Below, piece by piece: positions 29,435 through 38,614 of a stretch of 64,000 nucleotides of DNA. The DNA is from Elusimicrobia bacterium GWA2_51_34 (GTDB lineage Bacteria; Elusimicrobiota; Elusimicrobia; Elusimicrobiales; UBA9959), in the NCBI GenBank assembly GCA_001799565.1, contig MGTS01000024.1, positions 1-64,000 of the forward strand, given 5' to 3'. The translations under genes and the position numbers were made by a program. How positions within the stretch are numbered: position 1 is the stretch's first letter; each line of letters begins with the position of its first letter. The notes beneath the pieces were generated by a model, which saw only the letters and a program-made list of their open reading frames with translations, did not search any database and was not told the origin of the DNA.

Positions 29435-29563
29435 GCAAAAAGAGGACTTGAAACAACGAAAATCCCAAACCAGGGGCCTGGTTATTTGGGGACGGTAGCG
29501 CCGGACATGAGTAAACCGCAAGTCCGGTCTTGTGGAGGGGTGAACAACGGCGCAATGGGATGG

Positions 29564-30172
29564 TTATTGTGAGGCAATGTCAACCAAAAGGGATGGCGGC
29601 AGGTCGCCTGCCGTTGCGCTTGCATGTACATTCGCTTTCGCCGCCGGGTTTTCCGCCACCGGTTCCGCGGGAACAGCGGTTGCGATAGCCGATAGTCCTG
29701 AAAGGGACGGAGGGGAACTGCCGCCTGCTTGATTAAATGCCTGCCACTCTACTATTGTCCACGGGCCTCCGCCGATATCAGCAACTATATTGCGCCAGGC
29801 AGTTTCTGGCTCGTATTGCTTCCTGTTTATTTCGTCTATAAATCCCTTTTTCCCTTTATGGTTGGTATAAAGTGTGACAGCGTGAAGGTTTCCGGCGTCA
29901 TTTTTAAGCGTAACGACCCGGGCTTCTACCCCCGCGCACGAATTAAGCGTTTCCTCTGCCACTACGGCCATGCACTTGCAGTCCCCAACGCCGCGGGTCA
30001 TGCATGTTTCTGCTGACTCCCATTTGTCAGTCCGTTCGTAGATAATACGTTGTCCTATCCAATGGCTTATGCGGTCTGGTTGGCATTTGGTGTATAAAGC
30101 CAAATCCGTAGGCGTTGTCATCGGCATCGTCCCGGTAAGTCCTAAAAAAAACATGGCGATTGAGCGGAGCAT
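29564..30172 (-). CDS. Transglutaminase-like cysteine peptidase domain protein
   Basis: GVGDCKCMAVVAEETL (Cys), NLHAVTLYTN (His), GFIDEIN (Asp) arrangement. Confidence 0.6.
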   Translation of the reverse strand: MLRSIAMFFLGLTGTMPMTTPTDLALYTKCQPDRISHWIGQRIIYERTDKWESAETCMTRGVGDCKCMAVVAEETLNSCAGVEARVVTLKNDAGNLHAVTLYTNHKGKKGFIDEINRKQYEPETAWRNIVADIGGGPWTIVEWQAFNQAGGSSPPSLSGLSAIATAVPAEPVAENPAAKANVHASATAGDLPPSLLVDIASQ

Positions 30173-30513
30173 GTCAATATCCTTGTCAATAATAGTGTAG
30201 GCAAAGCACTAAAAATTGGGCGCAAATCCTTGTCAAATTCGGGTCAAATATTTACTGCGGGTATAAAGGGTGGCGCGGTCAACTGGGGGCAAATAAGAAT
30301 TTTTCACATTCGCACTTTATTGGAAGAACCCGTTCATTTCCCTGGAACTGTTCCGGATAGCCAGGTATGAGGGGGAAAGGGCCTTATCACCCTTTCACGG
30401 AACTATATGAAACTCAGGAGTTCTAATCCTGGCGTTTCAGTGGTCGACAGGATTCAAAATTTATGTGCCGCCCACGCTGCTCTTTATTTAGAGGGGCATA
30501 TAATAATATAATT

Positions 30514-31161
30514 ATGGCAATGGAATGGATTTTACAGGCTCCGGTGCTTTTCTTCTCCGTGATCGTGCATGAATTCGCCCATGGCTTTATCGCTTACGAG
30601 AAAGGGGACGATACCGCGTATTTATCCGGCAGGCTGACCTTAAACCCCCTGCCGCACATTGACTTTATGGGCACTGTGGTGATGCCGGTTATTTGCGCTG
30701 TGTCGGGTTTTCCCATTATAGGCTGGGCAAAGCCGGTGCCGGTAAATCCTTACCGGATGGCAAATCCCAGGCGCGACATGGCGCTGGTGGCCTTAAGCGG
30801 CCCGGTTTCCAACCTGCTGCTTGCAATGCTTTCTTTTGCGCTCTGGAAAATATTCGCTTTGAATTTTTTGGGCGCGGATCTGACTTTGACACTTTTGAAG
30901 GCCTTGCAGTTTGGGGTGATCATAAATCTTGCGCTTGCTTTTTTTAATCTTATTCCGGTATCCCCGCTGGACGGCAGCAATATATTGCTCGGTTGGCTTT
31001 CAGGGCGCTGGCTTGAAAATTATGAAAAACACATCCCTTACGGGATGTATATTATACTCGCCCTTGTGCTTACCGGGCTGGTAAAATATCTGATATTGCC
31101 GCCCCTTTTGCTTGCTATTGCGTTTCTGGGAGGGCTTGGTTTTGTTCCTATGTCATTTTAA
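30514..31161 (+). CDS. Site-2 protease family (M50) membrane metalloprotease
   Basis: SVIVHEFAHGFIAYEKGD HExxH and NLIPVSPLDGSNIL motifs. Confidence 0.9.
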   Translation: MAMEWILQAPVLFFSVIVHEFAHGFIAYEKGDDTAYLSGRLTLNPLPHIDFMGTVVMPVICAVSGFPIIGWAKPVPVNPYRMANPRRDMALVALSGPVSNLLLAMLSFALWKIFALNFLGADLTLTLLKALQFGVIINLALAFFNLIPVSPLDGSNILLGWLSGRWLENYEKHIPYGMYIILALVLTGLVKYLILPPLLLAIAFLGGLGFVPMSF

Positions 31162-31164
31162 TTT

Positions 31165-32256
31165 ATGGAAAATGGGAAAAAGAAAATTGTGGTTTCCGGT
31201 ATGCGTCCTACGGGGAGGCTGCATCTAGGCAATTACTGGGGGGCCTTGAAAAACTGGGTGGACCTTCAGGAAAAATACGATTGTTTTTTCTTTGTGGCAG
31301 ACTGGCATGTTCTTACCACGGAAACAGGGAAAACTGAAACCATAAGGGAAAACGCCCGTCTTATGGTAATTGACTGGCTGGCGGCCGGCCTTGACCCCCA
31401 AAAGTGCGTGTTTTTCAGGCAGTCTGAAATAAAAGAGCACGCCGAACTTTATCTGCTGCTTTCCATGGTAACCCCGGTCAGCTGGCTTTTGCGCAACCCA
31501 ACCTTCAAAGAACAGCTGCTTGAACTGCACAGGCAAAAATACAAGGGTCAGGAAGATAAAGCGAAAGGCGCCGAGGGCGCGGCAAAAAAACTGCTGGAAG
31601 CCCACTCCGGAGGCGAGGAAGATCTGGCCGTCTCCTCCGAGCTGTCAACCTACGGGTTTCTGGGCTATCCTGTTTTGCAGGCGGCTGATATTGTTATGTA
31701 CGGGGCCGATTTTGTGCCGGTAGGCAGGGACCAGCTTCCGCACCTTGAGCTTACCAGGGAAATAGCCCGTAAGTTTAACCGCGTTTTCGGCGCGGGTCTG
31801 TTGAAAGAGCCGGACGCGCTTTTGACCCCGTCGCCCATGGTGCCGGGCCTTGACGGCCGTAAAATGTCAAAGTCCTTCAATAATTCCATAGAACTTGGCG
31901 AAGCGCCTAAATCAGTTGAGGCCAAAATAAAGCGGATGTTTACCGATCCGCTTAAGCTGAAAGTTGACGATAAAGGGCACCCGGAGGGCTGCGTGGTATT
32001 CGCTTTCCATAAAATTTATAATACGGCCTGGGCCGCGCGCGAAAAAGAATGCCGGGGCGGCGCTATAGGCTGCGGCGCCTGCAAGAAGCATCTTTTTGAG
32101 CTTATGGCTCCAGGCCTTGAGGCTTTTGCCGCGCGCCGCGCGGCTTACGAGGGAAACCCCGACAAAGTGGACGCGCTGCTCGCAGCCGGTTCAGCCAGGA
32201 CCCGGGTTGCAGCCGCCTCCGCGCTGTCAAAAATAAATAGTGTAATTAAGTTATGA
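31165..32256 (+). CDS. trpS: Tryptophanyl-tRNA synthetase
   Basis: SGMRPTGRLHLGNYWGAL and GLDGRKMSKSFNNSI. Confidence 0.95.
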   Translation: MENGKKKIVVSGMRPTGRLHLGNYWGALKNWVDLQEKYDCFFFVADWHVLTTETGKTETIRENARLMVIDWLAAGLDPQKCVFFRQSEIKEHAELYLLLSMVTPVSWLLRNPTFKEQLLELHRQKYKGQEDKAKGAEGAAKKLLEAHSGGEEDLAVSSELSTYGFLGYPVLQAADIVMYGADFVPVGRDQLPHLELTREIARKFNRVFGAGLLKEPDALLTPSPMVPGLDGRKMSKSFNNSIELGEAPKSVEAKIKRMFTDPLKLKVDDKGHPEGCVVFAFHKIYNTAWAAREKECRGGAIGCGACKKHLFELMAPGLEAFAARRAAYEGNPDKVDALLAAGSARTRVAAASALSKINSVIKL

Positions 32257-32269
32257 TAAATCTTCGGGG

Positions 32270-32372
32270 AGTCAGTAGTCAGAATTCAGAAGTCAGAATG
32301 TTGAAGCGGTCAACAAGTTGTTGGATGTCTGTTTGTAGACCATTCTGGATTCTGACTTCTGAATTCTGTCTT
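32270..32372. repeat. Heptad-type intergenic inverted repeat (trpS-scpA)
   Basis: gtcagtagtcagaattcagaagtcagaatg versus cattctggattctgacttctgaattctgtc. Confidence 0.9.
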
Positions 32373-32394
32373 CTTAATGATGTGGCAACAAATT

Positions 32395-33108
32395 ATGAAC
32401 GATCTAGATATTCACATTGATATTTTTGAAGGCCCGCTAGACCTTCTGATGCACCTTATCCGCAAGAACAATCTTGATATTTACGATATACCCATTTCCC
32501 AGATAACAAAAGAATACCTGTCTTACCTTGAAGTGATGAAGAATTTAAATCTGGAAGTGGCGGGTGAATTTCTGGTAATGGCCACAACCCTTATGCAGAT
32601 AAAGGCCAAAATGCTTTTACCCGCCCGTGAAATGCCGGGTGAAGAAGGCGCGGGCCCAGACCCGCGGGGCGCCCTGGTGTCAATGCTTGAAGAATACCAG
32701 CGTTACAAAGAAGCCTCAAAGGACATCTCCCGGCGTTTTGCGAGTTATAAAGATGTTTTTTACAGGGGTTCCCCCGTGTTTACAAGTGAGGAAAAATTTT
32801 TGGAACTGGATTTTTATTCGCTCGTTGACGCCGTAAAGCGCGCCTTTGACCGGGTGGAAAGCTCAAAAGAAGTTGAGGCGGACCGCTTTCCCATAGAATC
32901 GCGCGTGGAGAAAGTGCTTAATATGTTAAGCGGCCGCGAGTGGCTGCTGCTGGATGATATTTTCGCCGGAGAAACGCATAAGCTGGGCGTCATTACCTGT
33001 TTTATGGCCATGCTTGAGCTTATAAAACTGCGTAAAATAGTTGTTTCCCAGGACGATGTCTGCGGCGAGGTGCGTGTTTATCCGGCACCGGAACCGGTGG
33101 TTAAATAA
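32395..33108 (+). CDS. scpA: Segregation and condensation protein A
   Basis: IHIDIFEGPLDLLMHLIRKNNLDIYDIPI. Confidence 0.93.
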   Translation: MNDLDIHIDIFEGPLDLLMHLIRKNNLDIYDIPISQITKEYLSYLEVMKNLNLEVAGEFLVMATTLMQIKAKMLLPAREMPGEEGAGPDPRGALVSMLEEYQRYKEASKDISRRFASYKDVFYRGSPVFTSEEKFLELDFYSLVDAVKRAFDRVESSKEVEADRFPIESRVEKVLNMLSGREWLLLDDIFAGETHKLGVITCFMAMLELIKLRKIVVSQDDVCGEVRVYPAPEPVVK

Positions 33109-33213
33109 GTGGTGAGTGGCTAGTGGCGAGTGCGAAGCAAATAAAATAGGCGGGAGGTGTTACTGTTACTTACCCGCTGTTCACTCGCCACTAGCCACTG
33201 TCCACTAGTCACT
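33108..33213. repeat. Heptad-type intergenic inverted repeat (scpA-scpB)
   Basis: agtggtgagtggctagtggcgagtgcga versus tcactcgccactagccactgtccactagtcact. Confidence 0.9.
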
Positions 33214-33228
33214 TTCTGCGAGGTACAT

Positions 33229-33957
33229 ATGGAAGACACTGAACTTAAAAAAGCGCTTGAAACTTTACTTTTTATAGCGGACCATCCTTTACCCGTTGAG
33301 GGCCTGGCGCAGCTCTGCGAGGTGAAAAACCAGGAGCGCGTAAAGTCGCTTTTGGATGAATTAAAGGCGGTCTATGACGGTGAGGAAAGGGCTTTGCAAA
33401 TTATGCAGGTGGCCGGCGGCTGGCAGATGTCCACCAGGCCCGCTTACAGCCTGTGGGTAAGAAAGCTTTATCACAATAAAATGACCGTGCGCCTTACACA
33501 GGCGGCGTTGGAAACGCTTTGCATTGTCGCTTACAAACAACCGCTCACCCGCGCGGAAATAGAGGCCATAAGGGGTGTTGAAGTAATAGGTCCGCTTGAC
33601 ACTCTTACCGAGCGCAGGCTGATTACCGTGGTAGGCAGGCGTGAGACCACGGGCCGCCCGATACTTTACGGCACTACAACCGAATTCCTGCGCCAGTTCG
33701 GGCTTAACACTCTTTCGGATCTGCCGAAGCTTGAAAGCTTTGTTATTGAGAATCCGGCGGCCTCGGCCCAGGCCACGGCGCTGGAACTGGTGGAAGAGGA
33801 ATCCGAAGCGGCCCGTGAAGAAGCCCGCTTGGCCGGAGAAACGGAGGACAATCCGAACGCCGAGGAACACCAGCCGGCTTCACCGGAAGCCGTTGCCTCT
33901 CCGTCACCTGTTGAAACGGGACAGAACCCCGAATCCGTAGATGAAGAAGGGAAGTAA
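33229..33957 (+). CDS. scpB: Segregation and condensation protein B
   Basis: LKKALETLLFIADHPLPVEGLAQL...IRGVEVIGPLDTLTERRLITVVGRRETTGRPILYGTT. Confidence 0.93.
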   Translation: MEDTELKKALETLLFIADHPLPVEGLAQLCEVKNQERVKSLLDELKAVYDGEERALQIMQVAGGWQMSTRPAYSLWVRKLYHNKMTVRLTQAALETLCIVAYKQPLTRAEIEAIRGVEVIGPLDTLTERRLITVVGRRETTGRPILYGTTTEFLRQFGLNTLSDLPKLESFVIENPAASAQATALELVEEESEAAREEARLAGETEDNPNAEEHQPASPEAVASPSPVETGQNPESVDEEGK

Positions 33958-34094
33958 CCAGTAACCAGTAACCAGTAACCGGTTGCCGAGTTGTTACCGC
34001 CATTTGCGCTTGTCACCTGTTCCCCGCAGCCGCATACTTGTGACTTGCAACTTGTGACCTGTGACTAAAAATTTTTGCAGCAAAAAATTTTACT

Positions 34095-35093
34095 ATGCCT
34101 GAGATAAGAAAAGACCCGGTTTTCGGACGTTGGGTTATCGTCGCCTCCGAGCGCGGACTGCGGCCTAATGAGTTTAAAACCGCTTCCGACGACTGCAATG
34201 GCGTTTATAAATGCCCATTCTGCCACGGTAATGAGCATCTTACTCCTCCAGCGGTCTATTCGCTTCCTGTCGCAGGCGGCAAGAGTTGGCGGCTGAGGGT
34301 GGTGCGCAATAAATATCCGGCGCTGGTTCCCGGAGGCAACGGCTGCGGACAGTCCGACGGTATTTATAACCGCATGGATGGCATAGGTTGTCACGAGGTG
34401 CTGATAGAAAACTCGCGCCACGGCCTTCGGCTTGAGGAAATGGACATTGAGGCTATAGCCGATGTTGTGCGTACCTTCAGCCTTAGAACGCGTGAGATAA
34501 AAAAGGACCCCGGCGTAAAGTATGTGATGATCTTTAAAAATCATGGCATGAACGCCGGCGCCAGTCTCGCGCACCCGCATTCGCAGATAATAGCCCTGCC
34601 CATGGTTCCTATAATGGTGGAGGAGGAAATAACCGGAGCCGGACATTACTTTAAGGAAAAAGGCGCCTGCGTGTTCTGCGATATTTTAAAAGAAGAAACA
34701 GGCTTTAAGAAGAGGGTGGTGGCGGAAAACGGGAATTTTATGGCCATTGAGCCGTATGCCAGCCGGTTCTCTTTTGAAACCTGGCTGCTGCCGAAAAAAC
34801 ATCTCAGCCATTTTGAGGATATGCCGGAGTCGCAGGTTTCGGATCTGTCTTCTATTTTAAAAAATACTCTGTGCAAGCTTCACGCAACGCTTCCAGACCT
34901 TTCCTATAACCTGATAGTTCATACCATGCCTGTCCAGGCCCCGGAAGCGGCTCATTACCACTGGCACATTGAAATAATGCCTAAGTTAAGTCATGTGGCG
35001 GGTTTTGAATGGGGTACCGGTTTCTACATCAATACGGTTCCGCCCGAAGACGCGGCTGCGATGCTCAACGATGGGAAGAAGTATAAACTTTAG
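34095..35093 (+). CDS. galT: Galactose-1-phosphate uridylyltransferase
   Basis: RKDPVFGRWVIVASERGLRPNEF, CPFC, NHGMNAGASLAHPHSQI. Confidence 0.9.
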   Translation: MPEIRKDPVFGRWVIVASERGLRPNEFKTASDDCNGVYKCPFCHGNEHLTPPAVYSLPVAGGKSWRLRVVRNKYPALVPGGNGCGQSDGIYNRMDGIGCHEVLIENSRHGLRLEEMDIEAIADVVRTFSLRTREIKKDPGVKYVMIFKNHGMNAGASLAHPHSQIIALPMVPIMVEEEITGAGHYFKEKGACVFCDILKEETGFKKRVVAENGNFMAIEPYASRFSFETWLLPKKHLSHFEDMPESQVSDLSSILKNTLCKLHATLPDLSYNLIVHTMPVQAPEAAHYHWHIEIMPKLSHVAGFEWGTGFYINTVPPEDAAAMLNDGKKYKL

Positions 35094-35095
35094 GG

Positions 35096-35207
35096 TAGTC
35101 TGAGAGTCGAAGAGTCTGAGTGTCAAGAGTCAAAGAGTCAAAAAATTAAGATTCAAGATCAGAAAATACCTAGACTCCCAGACTCTAAGACTCTACGACT
35201 CTTGACT
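35096..35207. repeat. Heptad-type intergenic inverted repeat (galT-glgA)
   Basis: agtctgagagtcgaagagtctgagtgtcaagagtc versus gactcccagactctaagactctacgactcttgact. Confidence 0.9.
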
Positions 35208-35224
35208 GCACAACCGGAGACATC

Positions 35225-36682
35225 ATGAAAATTCTTATTGCCGCGAGCGAGGCTTTCCCTTTCGCTAAAACAGGCGGGCTTGCCGATGTGGTGGGCGCTC
35301 TCTCCCAGGTGTTTTCCCGCGCTGAGGGCGTGGAAGTGGCGCTTTTCCTTCCCAAATACCGAAATATCGGCGGGGGGGCGTTCTCGCTTAAGGCCGTAGG
35401 CGGCAATTTCCTGATCCCCATGTCCGGCCGCGTTGAAACGGCTACCATGTCCCAGGTGCAGTGGGGCCGTGTGTCGGTTTATTTTATTGAAAACCGCAAG
35501 TATTTTGACAGGCCAGGTATGTACCGGGCTAATTTCGGCGACTATGAAGACAATGACGAAAGGTTTATTTTCTTTTCCCGCGCCGTGCTTGAAGGCGCTA
35601 AGTTTATAGGTTTCAAACCTGATGTCATTCACTGCCACGACTGGCAGACCGGGCTTGTAAGCGCCTATCTTAAAACCATTTACCGCATAGATTCCTTTTT
35701 CTCCAAAACCGCCACCGTGTTTACCATAAACAACATCGCCTACCAGGGGATGTTTCCCAAAGAAACCCTTTTAAAAGCCGGGTTCCCGTGGGCGGACTTT
35801 ACGCCCGATAAGCTTGAGTTTTACGGCGGGATGAACTTTATGAAAGCGGGGCTTGTGTTTTCGGATATTCTCACCACGGTCAGCCCAACTTACGCCGGCG
35901 AGATCCAGTTCAAGCCGGACTTCGGCAAGGGGCTTGAGGGGGTTTTGCGCTCGCGCAGCGTTGACCTCTTCGGAGTTTTAAACGGCATAGACGAGGAAAT
36001 ATGGGACCCCGCCACGGACGCCTTCCTGGAGCGCGGTTACGATATTAAAAGTTTCCAGCGCGGCAAGGCCGCGGCCAAAATAGCCCTTCAGCGGGAGTTG
36101 GGTTTTGATGAAAACAAAGATATGCTGCTTGCGGGCGTGGTGTCGCGCCTGGAACAGCAAAAGGGGCTTGATATTCTTTGTAAAGCGATGCCCGAATACC
36201 TTGGAAAAATACAGTTCGCGGTGCTTGGCGCGGGTGACCCCGGGCTTAGCGAGGCCTTCGCGAACCTGGCCAAGGCCGAGCCTAAGAAAATATTTTTTGA
36301 AACCGGTTTCCATGACAGCCTTGCGCACAGGATATACGCGGCTTCCGATATTTTTATTATGCCCTCGCGCTTTGAGCCCTGCGGCCTCTCGCAGATGATA
36401 GCCATGCGCTATGGGGCGCTTCCGGTGGTAACGCGCACCGGCGGACTTAAAGACACCGTGAACTACAACGGAGAGCCTAAAGACTCAAACGGTTTTGCCA
36501 TTAACAACGCGGATGAGGGCGAGCTTAAATCCGTGCTGGGCCACATCATTTCGCTTTATGGCTGGCGTGAAAACTGGGACATTATGGTAAGGAACGCCAT
36601 GAAAACCGATTTTTCCTGGACCAGGTCCGCGCAGGAATATTTAAAACTTTTTAACATCGCATATCAGAAGAAGCAGTTGTAA
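35225..36682 (+). CDS. glgA: Glycogen synthase (GT5)
   Basis: ILIAASEAFPFAKTGGLADVVGAL, HCHDWQTGLV, PSRFEPCGLSQMIAMRYG. Confidence 0.95.
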   Translation: MKILIAASEAFPFAKTGGLADVVGALSQVFSRAEGVEVALFLPKYRNIGGGAFSLKAVGGNFLIPMSGRVETATMSQVQWGRVSVYFIENRKYFDRPGMYRANFGDYEDNDERFIFFSRAVLEGAKFIGFKPDVIHCHDWQTGLVSAYLKTIYRIDSFFSKTATVFTINNIAYQGMFPKETLLKAGFPWADFTPDKLEFYGGMNFMKAGLVFSDILTTVSPTYAGEIQFKPDFGKGLEGVLRSRSVDLFGVLNGIDEEIWDPATDAFLERGYDIKSFQRGKAAAKIALQRELGFDENKDMLLAGVVSRLEQQKGLDILCKAMPEYLGKIQFAVLGAGDPGLSEAFANLAKAEPKKIFFETGFHDSLAHRIYAASDIFIMPSRFEPCGLSQMIAMRYGALPVVTRTGGLKDTVNYNGEPKDSNGFAINNADEGELKSVLGHIISLYGWRENWDIMVRNAMKTDFSWTRSAQEYLKLFNIAYQKKQL

Positions 36683-36693
36683 GGGTAAATTGG

Positions 36694-36817
36694 CTAGGTA
36701 ACAGGTGGCAGGTTGCAGGCAGAGGGCAGGGGTCAAAATTCAGATTCAACGACTCTAAGACTCTTAGACCCTTCGACTCTCAGACTGGTTGCCTGCCACC
36801 TGACACCTGCAACCTCA
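36694..36817. repeat. Heptad-type intergenic inverted repeat, nested
   Basis: aggtaacaggtggcaggttgcaggcag versus ctgccacctgacacctgcaacct; inner gactctaagactcttagacccttcgactct. Confidence 0.85.
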
Positions 36818-36841
36818 CATCCAATAAAACAAGGGGGGATT

Positions 36842-37195
36842 ATGGGTATTTTGACAAAGGTTTTCGGCGGAACAAAAAAACAGGATGGATCAGGCGCAGT
36901 CGCGCTGCTTGAGGCGTTTGTTATGAAAGTGAACAAGGATGTATTCCCGGTAATGGGGCTGGGAGTGGTGGTGACGGGCGTAGTTGAAAACGGAACTATT
37001 TCTTCCGGAGATAAGGTCTGCTTTACGACTAAAACCGGCAATAAGATAGTCTGTGACGCGGATGTCCAGGCCGGAGGCGAAGGGGACGGGGACCGTCAGA
37101 CGGCTTCGGCGGGTATGGTAATAGCGCTGCTGCTTAAAGGCGCGGATTACCGCGATGTTGAAAAGGGCATGGTGATATCGGGAAGGCAGCCATAG
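36842..37195 (+). CDS. Stand-alone EF-Tu domain-2-like (translation factor beta-barrel) protein
   Basis: VFPVMGLGVVVTGVVENGTISSGDKVCF...AGMVIALLLKGADYRDVEKGMVIS follows EF-Tu domain 2 pattern without a GTPase domain. Confidence 0.75.
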   Translation: MGILTKVFGGTKKQDGSGAVALLEAFVMKVNKDVFPVMGLGVVVTGVVENGTISSGDKVCFTTKTGNKIVCDADVQAGGEGDGDRQTASAGMVIALLLKGADYRDVEKGMVISGRQP

Positions 37196-37386
37196 GCTAG
37201 TAGGCTGGTAAGCTGGTAGGCTTTCTGTGGAGTTCCTAAATCAAGACACAAGCGTACATTCCTACTGGCATACTAGCTGGCAATCTTACCCGGCTACCAG
37301 CGAGTAATCTTGTGGGCTCTGAAAAGCATACCAGCATACCCGCCTACCAGCGCAAATAGCCGGTGGCGATTTGCAGGAGGTTTGCC

Positions 37387-38586
37387 ATGAAAGTGGTTTT
37401 TTACACTAACGAATATCCTCCCTATACCTACGGCGGAGCGGGAGTAGCGGTTGAGTACCTTACGCGCGAACTTGCGAAGCTCATGGAAGTGGAAGTACGC
37501 TGTTTCGGCGACCAGCGCGTGAAGCGGCCGCGTCTTTCGGTCGCCGGCTATCAGCCTTGGGCCGAACTCGCGCGGGGCGCGCATAAAGGTTTTGATAAGG
37601 CGCTTGAGGCTTTAAGCGTCAACCTTCAGTTCTGTAAGAACAATACGGCCGACATTGTCCACTGCCACACCTGGTATACTAATCTGGGCGGGTTCTTCGC
37701 GAAGATCCTGCACAATATCCCTTTTGTAATGACAACCCACTCGCTTGAACCGCTGCGGCCCTGGAAACGCGAGCAGTTGGGCCGCGCCTACGACCTCAGC
37801 AGCTGGATAGAGGAGAACGCGGCGCGTTCAGCCGACGCCGTCATCGCGGTTTCCCAGGGCATGAAGGATGATATTCTTTCCTGCTACGATATTCCCGCCT
37901 CTAAGATACACGTAATTCACAACGGCATAGACCTTGCCGAGTATCGCCAAAGCGGCAGCGTTAAAGCGCTCCGCCGTTGGGGGGTGGACCCAAACAAACC
38001 CTATATTCTTTTCGTAGGACGCATAACAAGGCAGAAGGGTATTATCCACCTTGTTAATGCCATCGCCCACCTGGACCCCGAAGCGCAAGTTGTTCTTTGC
38101 GCTGGGGCGCCTGACACCAAAGAGATAGCGGCCGAGATGGAAGCCAGAGTCGCGAAAATACAGAGGACCCGAAAAAATGTAATCTGGATACGGAAGATGC
38201 TTCCCAAAAATGAAATAATAGAACTTTACAGCCATGCCGCTGTTTTCTGCTGTCCGTCTATTTACGAGCCTTTCGGCATAATCAACGTTGAGGCCATGGC
38301 GTGCGGCACGCCGGTAGTGGCCTCGGCCGTGGGCGGAATCAAGGAAGTAGTAGTGCCGGAACGGACCGGACTGCTGGTGCCTTTCGCGGCGCGTAGGGAC
38401 GGATCTTACGAACCGCGTAATCCCGAAAAATTCTCTCGTGACCTGGCCCGCGCGCTGAACCGTGTTCTGCGCCAGCCGTCTCTGCGGAGCCGATTCTCAA
38501 GCCTTGGCCGCCGCCGTGCCGAGACGCACTTCAGCTGGGCCGGCGTCGCTAAAAAGACGCAGGCCCTATACCGCAGTCTGATCTGA
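37387..38586 (+). CDS. GT4 glycosyltransferase, GlgM/actinobacterial GlgA-like
   Basis: FYTNEYPPYTYGGAGVAVEYL, HCHTWYTNLGG, CPSIYEPFGIINVEAMACGTPVVAS. Confidence 0.85.
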   Translation: MKVVFYTNEYPPYTYGGAGVAVEYLTRELAKLMEVEVRCFGDQRVKRPRLSVAGYQPWAELARGAHKGFDKALEALSVNLQFCKNNTADIVHCHTWYTNLGGFFAKILHNIPFVMTTHSLEPLRPWKREQLGRAYDLSSWIEENAARSADAVIAVSQGMKDDILSCYDIPASKIHVIHNGIDLAEYRQSGSVKALRRWGVDPNKPYILFVGRITRQKGIIHLVNAIAHLDPEAQVVLCAGAPDTKEIAAEMEARVAKIQRTRKNVIWIRKMLPKNEIIELYSHAAVFCCPSIYEPFGIINVEAMACGTPVVASAVGGIKEVVVPERTGLLVPFAARRDGSYEPRNPEKFSRDLARALNRVLRQPSLRSRFSSLGRRRAETHFSWAGVAKKTQALYRSLI

Positions 38587-38614
38587 TTTGTTTTAGCCGC
38601 AATATGGAGGAGTT

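Noticed and set aside
29271-29555. N-terminal extension of the 27720-29555 ORF
   Set aside because: Receiver domain starts cleanly at MTKKARILVVDDEE (29270); the extension covers intergenic repeats and the 76-nt element.
29461-29563. Structured RNA in the gap between 29270 and 29564
   Set aside because: Contains hairpins (ccaaaccagg/cctggttatttgg, ccggac/gtccgg) but no match to a class I know; not claimed beyond the 76-nt element.
33157-33228. N-terminal extension of scpB (MLLLLTRCSLATSHCPLV)
   Set aside because: Encoded by the right arm of a heptad inverted repeat; the real start is ATG 33229 after an RBS-like aggt region.
33953-34066. CRISPR-like array of agtaacc repeats
   Set aside because: Units are ~7 bp with no spacers and no cas genes nearby.
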